The translations under genes were made by a program, and so were the position numbers. A stretch of 64,000 nucleotides of DNA from AC-32 sp038237925 (GTDB lineage: Bacteria > Actinomycetota > Thermoleophilia > Gaiellales > Gaiellaceae), in the NCBI GenBank assembly GCA_038237925.1, contig JBBRYF010000006.1, positions 78,734 through 142,733 on the forward strand. Reading direction: 5' to 3'. Positions 41,856 to 47,990 of this stretch are shown here, piece by piece. The notes under the pieces were generated by a model. The model searched no databases. It was not told where the DNA came from and saw only the letters and a list, made by a program, of their open reading frames with translations. Numbering within the stretch: position 1 is the first letter of the stretch; each line of letters opens with the position of its first letter.

Positions 41856-42056
41856 ATGTCCAGCGAAGTCACAGATCGTCGCCTGCTCACGGTAAGCCAA
41901 GCGGCCGAGCGCCTGAGCGTCTCCGAAAAAAGTGTCCGGCGCATGATTGTTCGCGGCGAGCTGCCGGCGGTGCAGTTGGGCGCCCCCGGCAGCAGCGTTC
42001 GGATCGACGTGGACGAGCTCGAGGCCTGGCTCTTCGAACCGAGACCAGCGGCGTGA
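41856..42056 (+). CDS. Excisionase-family helix-turn-helix protein
   Basis: 66 residues (GTG at 41850 also possible). RRLLTVSQAAERLSVSEKSV, RRMIVRGELPAVQLG and VRIDVDELEAWL match the MerR-like HTH_17 'excisionase family' fold: helix-turn-helix, wing, then helix. In a serine-integrase element such a protein may be the directionality factor or a regulator. It is first in a run of coupled genes; its TGA overlaps the next GTG. Confidence 0.8.
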   Translation: MSSEVTDRRLLTVSQAAERLSVSEKSVRRMIVRGELPAVQLGAPGSSVRIDVDELEAWLFEPRPAA

Positions 42057-42268
42057 GCGTCTACTTCCGGGAGATCGGCGGCGAGCTGCGAGAGGTCACC
42101 CCGGCCACGGCGCAGGCGTTCGCCAGCGGGCACATTCGCTATTGGCCGATGGAAGTGCTCTGCGGCGTCTGCGGCGGGATCGGCTGCGAGCACTGCGCCG
42201 AGCCTGAGCCCGAACCGCGCTCGCGCTGGGCGCGACTGCGCTCGCGTCTTGGGAGCGGTGGCACGTGA
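42053..42268 (+). CDS. 71-residue zinc-knuckle-like phage protein
   Basis: Starts at a GTG overlapping the HTH stop (GTGA). Residues 1-32 form a compact beta segment (SVYFREIGGELREVTPATAQ); residues about 36-47 hold two CxxC pairs (CGVCGGIGCEHC); the tail is Glu/Pro then Arg rich. Its ATG-type coupling into the capsid gene suggests a structural or regulatory partner. No family recognised. Confidence 0.6.
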   Translation: MSVYFREIGGELREVTPATAQAFASGHIRYWPMEVLCGVCGGIGCEHCAEPEPEPRSRWARLRSRLGSGGT

Positions 42269-43500
42269 GTCCCAGGTACGAACCGCCGATCGTCACAGTC
42301 AACCCGCCGGTAAAGCCTGACCGAGAGCCGCCCGACGTCGCGCTAATGAGTCGGACCGGCGAGCGCGACTATCTCGACGCGCTCGCGCTCACCCGCTCCG
42401 ACCCCTACGCGCCCGGCTCGCCGTTCTCGTTCTTCCGCGACTTGGCGACCATTCACCGGGGAACGGTGCGCCGGCAGGGCACCTTTGATGAGCCCCGCTT
42501 CGGCCTAGGCGACCCAGGGCCCGAACCCGGAGATCTAGTCCCTGGTGGGTTCCAGAGTGAGAAGGACGCGCTGCGGCGGATCGCCCGCTCGCTCGAGGAG
42601 CTGCGCGACGTCACCTCCTCGACAGGCTCCGTCCCCGACCTGCTGCGGCCGAGTATGCCGGGACGCCTGCTCGAAATCTGGGGCCGTGCTGCTCGCCGGG
42701 TCAGTGGCCTGGTCGATGTGCTTCCACGGATCCCACTTGAACGCGGGATGGTCGACAACACCGGCTCGCAGATGGTGGTCCGCATCCCGGCCCTCACCGG
42801 TGGTGCAGGCGTTGCGACCCAGACTGAGAACGCAGCCGTCCAGGAGACCGACCCGACCTCGACCGGGATCGCCTCGCCGCTCGGCTCGATCGCCGGCCAG
42901 GTCGATACCTCACGGCAGCTGGTGGACTTCAGCCAGCCGAGCATCGACGACGTCCTCACCGACGACCTCTCCGCCCGCCTTGCTGAATCACTCGACGCGC
43001 AGTTGCTGAACGGCCCCGGAACCGCCGGCAGCATGCGCGGGTTCCTGAACGTCTCCGGCATTCTCAGCGTGGCAGGCGTTGTCACCACCCAGGCGACCTA
43101 CCTGCAGAGCCTGTTGCAGGCGTTCTCGGCGGTGGCAGGTACAAGCGGCTACGGCAGCGCTGACCGCGCCGAAGTGATCGTCGCGCTCCATCCGCGGCGC
43201 TGGGCCTGGCTACAGGCAGGGTTCGCCTTCCCGGTCGAGCAGCTTCTCCCCGGCCGGGTCGTGCTCGTGCCGAATGCCCCGACGACTCTAGGCGTTGGGA
43301 CGAATGAGGACTGGAGCCTCGTCATCGAGCGCTCCGCCGTGCAGCTGATCGGCGGCTCACCCACGATCCGCGTGTTCGAGGAGGTGGGCTCCTCGAGCCT
43401 GACCGTCAGGTTCTCGGCGCACACCGACGCAGCGCTGGCCGTGCTCAACGCGAAGGCCGTCGCCCGAGTCACCGGAGGAACAGCGCCTTCGGGGTTCTAA
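42265..43500 (+). CDS. HK97-fold phage major capsid protein
   Basis: 411 residues. The Phage_capsid pattern is clear in the second half: NAAVQETDPTSTGIASPLGS, GQVDTSRQLVDFSQPSIDDV, LTDDLSARLAESLDAQLLNG, MRGFLNVSGI, then HPRRWAWLQAGF and a C-terminal WSLVIERSAVQLI. Residues 1-110 form a charged region with a helical segment (EKDALRRIARSLEELRDV) that could act as the scaffolding delta domain. GTG start overlaps the previous stop. Unusually, no protease, portal or terminase gene is nearby. It may form small capsids alone or use a helper phage. Confidence 0.85.
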   Translation: MSPRYEPPIVTVNPPVKPDREPPDVALMSRTGERDYLDALALTRSDPYAPGSPFSFFRDLATIHRGTVRRQGTFDEPRFGLGDPGPEPGDLVPGGFQSEKDALRRIARSLEELRDVTSSTGSVPDLLRPSMPGRLLEIWGRAARRVSGLVDVLPRIPLERGMVDNTGSQMVVRIPALTGGAGVATQTENAAVQETDPTSTGIASPLGSIAGQVDTSRQLVDFSQPSIDDVLTDDLSARLAESLDAQLLNGPGTAGSMRGFLNVSGILSVAGVVTTQATYLQSLLQAFSAVAGTSGYGSADRAEVIVALHPRRWAWLQAGFAFPVEQLLPGRVVLVPNAPTTLGVGTNEDWSLVIERSAVQLIGGSPTIRVFEEVGSSSLTVRFSAHTDAALAVLNAKAVARVTGGTAPSGF

Positions 43501-43540
43501 ATGTTTTTCAGCCTTCCCCTCTCGTCGCTCGACACCGACG

Positions 43541-43586
43541 CAAGGAGGCAAGGCGCACGTCGAGCTCCGTGTGCCTTGCCTCCTTG
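43541..43586 (+). terminator. Hairpin terminator after the capsid gene
   Basis: CAAGGAGGCAAGGCGCACG (43541-43559) pairs with 43568-43586 over 19 positions with one wobble, loop TCGAGCTC. The G-T wobble is compatible with an RNA stem on the plus strand. It ends the HTH-zinc-knuckle-capsid operon. Confidence 0.75.
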
Positions 43587-43705
43587 TGCTGCGTCCGGGT
43601 CCAGGGTGGGGGGTGTCCAGACTCGTGCGGAAAGAAATGACCCTCGCCATCGCTCTCCGCGAAATTCAGGCTCTCCGCGAATTCGGCGGAATCGGTAGGG
43701 CATGA

Positions 43706-44056
43706 ATGGTCTGTAAAAGCTGCGGAACCCCGCTTGAGCAGCCACAAACAGGCCGCAGGCGTGTCTACTGCTCTTCCGGCTGCAAGAAGCGCAGTGCGCG
43801 CCTAAAGGCGAGGTTGCGGCACCGTTTCGGCCCCGTTTCGGGGACAACTGAGCCCCCAAAGAAGACGTTTCGGCCCGCGCTGCGCACTTCTCGCGACGTT
43901 TCGGCCCCTGCGCTCGAGCCCCTGGTCGACGGGCCGCACTACATGCGCACGTATGAGAGCTTCGAGCATTACATGGCCGCTAATGGCGGCCCCACTGCGC
44001 CGATGCGCGACCTCGAGGCCGAGGCTGCGCTGATTCTCGAGCGTCATCGCTCGTGA
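43706..44056 (+). CDS. Small zinc-finger protein of the element
   Basis: 116 residues from an ATG with GGTAGGG upstream. The N-terminus has a four-Cys zinc site: CKSCGTPLEQ then RRVYCSSGCKKRSARLKARL, similar to small phage/mobile-element zinc fingers that end in a basic helix. The rest is Pro/Thr-rich with an acidic helix at the end (MRDLEAEAALILERH). It probably binds nucleic acid. A related Cys pattern recurs in the 57-residue gene at 45921. Confidence 0.65.
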   Translation: MVCKSCGTPLEQPQTGRRRVYCSSGCKKRSARLKARLRHRFGPVSGTTEPPKKTFRPALRTSRDVSAPALEPLVDGPHYMRTYESFEHYMAANGGPTAPMRDLEAEAALILERHRS

Positions 44057-44081
44057 GCTGGCGGCGGAGTGGCTCGCAGCC

Positions 44082-44879
44082 TCAACCGCGGCGGACGGTG
44101 ACGACGAAGCGCGTCATCGACCGGTTGCCGCTCATGTCGACCGCCGAGCAGACCACCGCCGTCCGACCGACGCGGAAGCGCGCCCCCGACCGTGGCCGGC
44201 ACGCAACCGGCACCGCTCCGTCGCGGTCGTCCACGGCCGTGACGCGGTGGTAGCGGACGCGAACGCGCGTTGCGCCGCGCGGCGCGCGCACCGTGCGCGG
44301 CGCCGCGCCGGAAAGCGTCGGCTTGGTGGTGTCGAAGTCCAGGCCAGCGACGACGAGGGTCCCCGTGAAGGTTTCCGTCCCGATGACGGCCGCAGGAAGG
44401 TTGTAGAGCCTGCGCGACAGCGTGCCGTCGCCGTGCGCCCCGGCGTAGAGGCCGGACCCGCCGACAACGGTGAACGTCTGCGCCGCGGAGAGCACCCCGT
44501 CTGGGGAGAGGCAGGCGGCGATCGGAGCGAGCACGAGGTCGATCGAGCCCTTGCCCGCGACCGTCAGCGTGGCGGGATAGCCGAGGACGCGGACGCAGTC
44601 GGTCTGCCCGACGTCGACCCGGAAGCTGTACGAGGTCGTGACGGTACCGAGCCCGGGCACCAGGCCGCTGCCCATGTGCTGGTGGCACGCGACGCTCGCG
44701 GCGGTTCCGGGCGGACAGGTGGGGTCGTGGTTGCCGGTGATCCGGAGCGCCGCGCGCAGCGCCAGCGACCCCGTCTCGCCGACCTGCGCCTGCGCCGCGG
44801 GCATCGCCTCCGCCGCCCCCCCGAGCGGGGCGAGCAGCGAGAGCACGAGCACGACGAGGACTCCTTCCCGCAGTCGCAT
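44082..44879 (-). CDS. Secreted protein with C-terminal HYR domain
   Basis: 265 residues from the ATG at 44877-44879 (GTG at 44882 is the alternative and would make a leaderless message). Signal peptide MRLREGVLVVLVLSLLAPLG. Middle beta domain with a Cys pair (HDPTCPPGTAASVACHQH) and GGSGLYAGAHGDGTL; the C-terminal 70 residues look like a HYR (hyalin-repeat) Ig-fold domain (TAVDDRDGAVPVACRP, GRTAVVCSAVDMSGN). Likely extracellular adhesion. It is opposite to its neighbours and has its own strong promoter, as expected of a cargo (moron) gene. Confidence 0.75.
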   Translation of the reverse strand: MRLREGVLVVLVLSLLAPLGGAAEAMPAAQAQVGETGSLALRAALRITGNHDPTCPPGTAASVACHQHMGSGLVPGLGTVTTSYSFRVDVGQTDCVRVLGYPATLTVAGKGSIDLVLAPIAACLSPDGVLSAAQTFTVVGGSGLYAGAHGDGTLSRRLYNLPAAVIGTETFTGTLVVAGLDFDTTKPTLSGAAPRTVRAPRGATRVRVRYHRVTAVDDRDGAVPVACRPRSGARFRVGRTAVVCSAVDMSGNRSMTRFVVTVRRG

Positions 44880-44889
44880 CACCTTCGGG

Positions 44890-44919
44890 AGTATGCGACC
44901 GCCTCGGCGGCGGTGTCAA
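44890..44919 (-). promoter_or_regulatory. Promoter of the HYR-protein gene
   Basis: On the reverse strand: TTGACA (44919-44914), 18-base spacer, CATACT (44895-44890). The stretch CGCATACTCCCGAAGG containing the -10 and a GAAGG is repeated exactly in front of the serine recombinase gene (47773-47788 region), so both genes share a promoter core. Confidence 0.65.
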
Positions 44920-45156
44920 CGCGCGGAGGCGGGTCAGGCGAGTTGGGAGGGTCGCCGTGCGCCCCCGGCTCGAGTCGGAGTCCTTCCGACGGAAGCGTCG
45001 CCTGCCTAGACAACACCGTCCGCCTGGGCGTGTTACCCTTGCCTCTGAGCGATTGCCTGCGCTCAGTCGAAATGCGCGACGTGCGGCCCTTCGGGGCCGT
45101 TCGTCGTTTGTGGCCCCAGCTATGTCGTCGTCCGCGTCTGGAACGATGACGTCGTC

Positions 45157-45222
45157 ATGACCTACGCATGGGGGCTCGCACCCTCGACTGAGAAGCAGGC
45201 GACGTGGGCCGACGCCCCGTAG
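45157..45222 (+). CDS. Possible 21-residue ORF
   Basis: ATG to TAG encoding MTYAWGLAPSTEKQATWADA and a final Pro. It overlaps the following GTG gene by 19 bases and a 12-codon ORF upstream by ATGA. Included because the neighbouring tiny genes are arranged the same way; it may not be real. Confidence 0.2.
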   Translation: MTYAWGLAPSTEKQATWADAP

Positions 45223-45620
45223 TCGGATGCCTCAGCGGCACCGAAGCCGCGACGGAGCTACTCGAGCGCGTGCGCGCCAAGGCTGCTATCCAAGCTGCGG
45301 AGCTCGGTGGCGACCCCGCTAAGACCGAAGCGCCCGCATGGATTCCGTCGGCGCGCGAGGTCCTCGGCTACGACACGCTCGAGTTCAGCGGGCCAGACCT
45401 TCTCGACGTTCGCTTTGTCCGTACCCCTCGCTTCGTGCCTCCGGCGAAGATGCTCGACGCGGCTCTGCTCTCGCGGGTCCCGACCGTAGCTCAGCGCCCA
45501 CGCGAGCGCCGTGAGCGCCGAACGAGCCGCAGTGTTGGCTCGCGTGGAGATCCCTCAGAACCCGGAGACGACGACCCTGAACCGCTAATCGCCTCACTCC
45601 CTTTGCGGGGTGGGGCATGA
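45204..45620 (+). CDS. 138-residue protein of the element, unknown function
   Basis: GTG start; TGA overlaps the ATG of the next gene. The N-terminal helix ATELLERVRAKAAIQAAELG is followed by APAWIPSAREVLGYDTLEFS, LLDVRFVRTPRFVPP and an Arg-rich then acidic tail. No family recognised; the two middle blocks look like an ordered domain. First clearly supported member of a run of five coupled small genes. Confidence 0.5.
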   Translation: MGRRPVVGCLSGTEAATELLERVRAKAAIQAAELGGDPAKTEAPAWIPSAREVLGYDTLEFSGPDLLDVRFVRTPRFVPPAKMLDAALLSRVPTVAQRPRERRERRTSRSVGSRGDPSEPGDDDPEPLIASLPLRGGA

Positions 45621-45769
45621 GCTCGTTCTCGCAACAGAAGCTCAGCCGCGACGTCAAGCACAAGCACGACCGGCAGATCGCCTCCGCTACGCATAAGTGC
45701 GACCGGGCGCGGCGTGGCAAGGTCTACAAGTTTGAGCTGCCTCCGCCGTTGCGGAAGGCACAGCAGTGA
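45617..45769 (+). CDS. 50-residue basic protein of the element
   Basis: ATG overlapping the previous stop (ATGA). MSSFSQQKLSRDVKHKHDRQ, then ASATHKCDRARRGKVYKFEL and PPPLRKAQQ: Lys/Arg/His-rich, one Cys, no hydrophobic segment. Probably nucleic-acid binding. Its TGA overlaps the next GTG. Confidence 0.5.
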   Translation: MSSFSQQKLSRDVKHKHDRQIASATHKCDRARRGKVYKFELPPPLRKAQQ

Positions 45770-45924
45770 GTACGCGCCGGCGTTCACCGGGATTGTTCGT
45801 TGGCTACTGGCACGACCCCGTTGACGGGCGCCGCTTGCAGCGCGTCACGCGCGCGGAGCTCGCCACCGCCTACCGGCTTTGGTCGAGGCATCGGGACGTC
45901 CGTGAAGGGCGGTCCGCCGCGTGA
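45766..45924 (+). CDS. 52-residue protein of the element
   Basis: GTG overlapping the previous stop (GTGA). MSTRRRSPGLFVGYWHDPVD, GRRLQRVTRAELATAYRLW, SRHRDVREGRSAA. Arg-rich with a helix containing several Ala and aromatic residues. No family recognised. Its TGA overlaps the GTG of the next gene. Confidence 0.45.
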   Translation: MSTRRRSPGLFVGYWHDPVDGRRLQRVTRAELATAYRLWSRHRDVREGRSAA

Positions 45925-46094
45925 GCGTTACGTCTAGTAGCCAATGGGGGAATACCTGTAACGCGCCGGGTTGCTCGAGAGGGGTGCGGGCGGGAGACTG
46001 GAGAACGCAGCGGCGCCTGCCGCGTTCGGATCGACGCTACTGCTCGAATGCCTGCCGCCAGCTGGCCTACCGGAATCGCAAGGCGGAAGCATGA
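45921..46094 (+). CDS. 57-residue four-Cys zinc-finger protein of the element
   Basis: GTG overlapping the previous stop. Cys pattern: NTCNAPGCSRGVRAGDW then RRYCSNACRQLAYRNRK, i.e. CxxxxC...CxxxC ending in a basic helix, like the 43706 protein (YCSSGCKKRSAR). The two look like relatives; both may bind DNA or RNA. Its TGA overlaps the next ATG. Confidence 0.5.
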   Translation: MSVTSSSQWGNTCNAPGCSRGVRAGDWRTQRRLPRSDRRYCSNACRQLAYRNRKAEA

Positions 46095-46330
46095 GGGAAA
46101 ACGCGCGGGAGAAAGCGCTACGCTACCTCGTCGAAGGGCGGTTAACCATTCGCCACCTGGACGAAGACGGCGGGGTTCTCGAGGCAGATGCCCGTGGAGA
46201 CGGGGCGATCCACTCACTCGGATACAACGATCGCCGGTGGTTCTGCTCGTGCAAGGCGCGAGGCCGATGCTGTCACCTGCTCGCGCTCGGGCAGGTCGTC
46301 GCGCTTGAGCCGAGGGAATCGCAGCGATGA
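46091..46330 (+). CDS. 79-residue SWIM-like zinc-finger protein of the element
   Basis: ATG overlapping the previous stop (ATGA). ARGDGAIHSLGYNDRRWFCS followed by CKARGRCCHLLALGQVV matches the SWIM finger pattern CxC-n-CxH, here CSC and CCH. SWIM fingers bind DNA or protein in transposases and ATPases. Next gene overlaps by 4 bases. Confidence 0.55.
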   Translation: MRENAREKALRYLVEGRLTIRHLDEDGGVLEADARGDGAIHSLGYNDRRWFCSCKARGRCCHLLALGQVVALEPRESQR

Positions 46331-46596
46331 TCCCCGCCGCAGCCCTCGAGCGTGGCGAGCGCGCGTTCGTGACTGTTCTACGCCGCCGCTACCCGGACGC
46401 GGCTTTCGTGCTTCGCGACCGTTCCGTCAGTCCAAACGATGCGGACGTGGCGGGGCAGGTCGTTGGAAGCCCCGCGGCGAACCTCGACCCGATCCAGGAA
46501 CCCGCTCAAGACTTCGCGGCGCTCGACTGGCTCGAACGCTGCCCAAAGCCCCGGAAGCGTCCCTCCCGCGGGAATTTGCGTCAGGCGGGCCGCTAG
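46327..46596 (+). CDS. Gene running antisense into the recombinase; C-terminus probably not native
   Basis: ATG overlapping the SWIM gene stop. The first about 17 codons (MIPAAALERGERAFVTVLRR) continue the coupled gene run, but from 46378 the frame runs antisense into the 3' end of the serine recombinase. The rest has no recognisable pattern. It may be a gene truncated by an earlier insertion or deletion. Confidence 0.3.
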   Translation: MIPAAALERGERAFVTVLRRRYPDAAFVLRDRSVSPNDADVAGQVVGSPAANLDPIQEPAQDFAALDWLERCPKPRKRPSRGNLRQAGR

Positions 46597-47763
46597 TTGC
46601 CCTACCTGCTCCCGTGCGTGCTCGACGCGCGCCTGCCGCGCAGAGAGCCCGCGCTGAAACAGCAGCTTGTCGAGCGTGTCGGCGTTCTCGACGTAGGCGG
46701 TCAGCTGTTCCTCGGCCTCGGCCTGCTCTGCCTGCGCCCGATCGAGCTCGCGACCGGCGCTAACGACGTCGACCAGCCTCGGCGCTGTCTCGAGCGCTCC
46801 CGCGAACCATTCGCCCACGAAGTCGTCCAGAGCCTCGACGCGCACGAAGGCGCGATCGGGGCAGGCGACCGAGGCCGCGTTCTTGCAGAAGTAGGCAACC
46901 GCGGAAGTTCCGTCAGCGCGCTTGCGGCGAACGACCTTCAGTGTCTTGCCGCAACCGCCGCAGCGGGCGATCCCGAGCAAGAGCCGGTCGTTGTTCGTAT
47001 CGCTCGGCGGCGGTCCCTGTCGCCTGCGTCCCGCCTGGGCCGCGTCCCAGAGCTTGCGGCTGATGATCGCCGGGTGCGCCTTCTCGTTCACGTACTCGCC
47101 GCTGCGCGCGACACCGAGGTAGCAGGGGTTCGAGAGAATCTGCCGCGCCGTCGAATCCGACCAACCCTGCTCGCGGGCGATCTGCGAGAACGACTCTCCC
47201 TCGGCGCGCTGCGCAAAGACCTTGTGCACGATCTTCGCCTTCCGCGGCTCGATCGCAAGTCGACCGTCCTGCGGGATCTTGTAGTAACCGAAGGGGGCGC
47301 GGCCGTTCGGCACGCCACGCTCGACCGCGCGAGCGCGAGCCTTGTTCCAGCCGGTGCGCCGCGAGTCCAGTTCTTCTTCGGCAAGCCCCGCCAGCAGACC
47401 GAGCATTGCCTTGCCCATCGGCGCAGCGGAATCGAAGTCGTCAGCGATCAGACGACCGCCAGCCGCGGTGATGCGGGACGAGACTTCGACGGCGTCCAGC
47501 AACGAGCGCGAGAAGCGCGACAGCTTCCAGACGATCACGCCGGCCGATTCGCCACGCTCGACGCGCTCGACCAGCCGATGGAGCTCGCGTTCTTCGATGC
47601 GCTTCGCCCCGGAGACGTCGAGCTCCTGGACGACCTCGCCGAGCTCGAGCCCCTTAGCCGCGGCCAAGCGCCTGATCGTGTCGCGCTGCACGTCGGGGCT
47701 GATGAAGCTGCCGCCGCTTCGGCCCTTCGTGGCGCTGACCCTGATGTAGCCGTCGAATCGCAT
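46378..47763 (-). CDS. Large serine recombinase (integrase)
   Basis: 461 residues from an ATG with AAGGGAA upstream. N-terminal resolvase domain: YIRVSATKGRSGGS with catalytic Ser10, QRDTIRRLAAAKGLELGEVV, VWKLSRFSRSLLDAVEVSSR. Recombinase domain: NGRAPFGYYKIP, NPCYLGVARSGEYV. Zinc ribbon: LGIARCGGCGKTLKV...YFCKNAASVACP. C-terminal coiled coil (DRAQAEQAEAEEQLTAYVEN). This is the phiC31/Bxb1-like integrase class. It lies 54 bases from the right dtd junction with its start facing the junction, so it should be the enzyme that integrated this element. Confidence 0.93.
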   Translation of the reverse strand: MRFDGYIRVSATKGRSGGSFISPDVQRDTIRRLAAAKGLELGEVVQELDVSGAKRIEERELHRLVERVERGESAGVIVWKLSRFSRSLLDAVEVSSRITAAGGRLIADDFDSAAPMGKAMLGLLAGLAEEELDSRRTGWNKARARAVERGVPNGRAPFGYYKIPQDGRLAIEPRKAKIVHKVFAQRAEGESFSQIAREQGWSDSTARQILSNPCYLGVARSGEYVNEKAHPAIISRKLWDAAQAGRRRQGPPPSDTNNDRLLLGIARCGGCGKTLKVVRRKRADGTSAVAYFCKNAASVACPDRAFVRVEALDDFVGEWFAGALETAPRLVDVVSAGRELDRAQAEQAEAEEQLTAYVENADTLDKLLFQRGLSARQARVEHAREQVGQLAARLTQIPAGGTLPGLWAAFEPVERREVLSGFLDRVEVRRGASNDLPRHVRIVWTDGTVAKHESRVRVAAA

Positions 47764-47816
47764 CGTGTTCCCTTCGGGAGTATGCGGTTGCTAGTGGACA
47801 GCAAGAGAATGTGTCC

Positions 47817-47990
47817 AAGGGAACCCGCCCGAGCTTCACCGAGGCGGCCTCGCCCGAGGACGCGGAGCCGCTCTACGAGGCGTTCTGCGAGGCGCTTCGC
47901 GCGCTCGGCATCCGCGTCGAGACCGGCGTCTTCGGCGCGCGCATGGCCGTCGAGCTCGTGAACGACGGCCCGGTCACGATCGTGCTCTAG
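47817..47990 (+). pseudogene. dtd: Displaced 3' half of dtd
   Basis: 58 codons in one frame: KGTRPSFTEAASPEDAEPLY, EAFCEALRALGIRVETGVFG, ARMAVELVNDGPVTIVL, stop. This is the C-terminal 40 percent of D-aminoacyl-tRNA deacylase, starting at the same codon (AAGGGAAC) at which the intact dtd changes origin. No start or N-terminal half precedes it; the element lies immediately upstream. It is host-like in codon use, richer in GC than the 3' half now used by intact dtd. Confidence 0.88.

Larger units (their letters stand above)
38032..47816. mobile_element. Integrative element (phage-satellite or mini-prophage) inserted in dtd
   Basis: About 9.8 kb between two copies of AAGGGAAC (38032-38039 in intact dtd, 47817-47824 in the displaced dtd 3' half). 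A large serine recombinase sits at the right end, reading inward from the junction, the usual place for an integrase. Cargo: secreted Q/N-rich repeat protein, excisionase-like HTH, HK97 capsid protein, zinc-finger peptides, secreted HYR protein, overlapping tiny ORFs. No portal, terminase, protease, tail or replication genes are seen. The split dtd with two non-identical 3' halves is the main evidence for the boundaries. Confidence 0.75.

Noticed and set aside
42265..43500. Encapsulin nanocompartment instead of phage capsid
   Set aside because: No cargo enzyme (ferritin-like, peroxidase, desulfurase) adjacent, and the gene is coupled to an excisionase-like HTH within a serine-integrase element. 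Not formally excluded.
47767..47824. GTTCCCTT / AAGGGAAC inverted pair as attachment-site arms
   Set aside because: The left member is the Shine-Dalgarno region of the recombinase gene, so the match may be chance; only the AAGGGAAC shared by both dtd halves is used as junction evidence.
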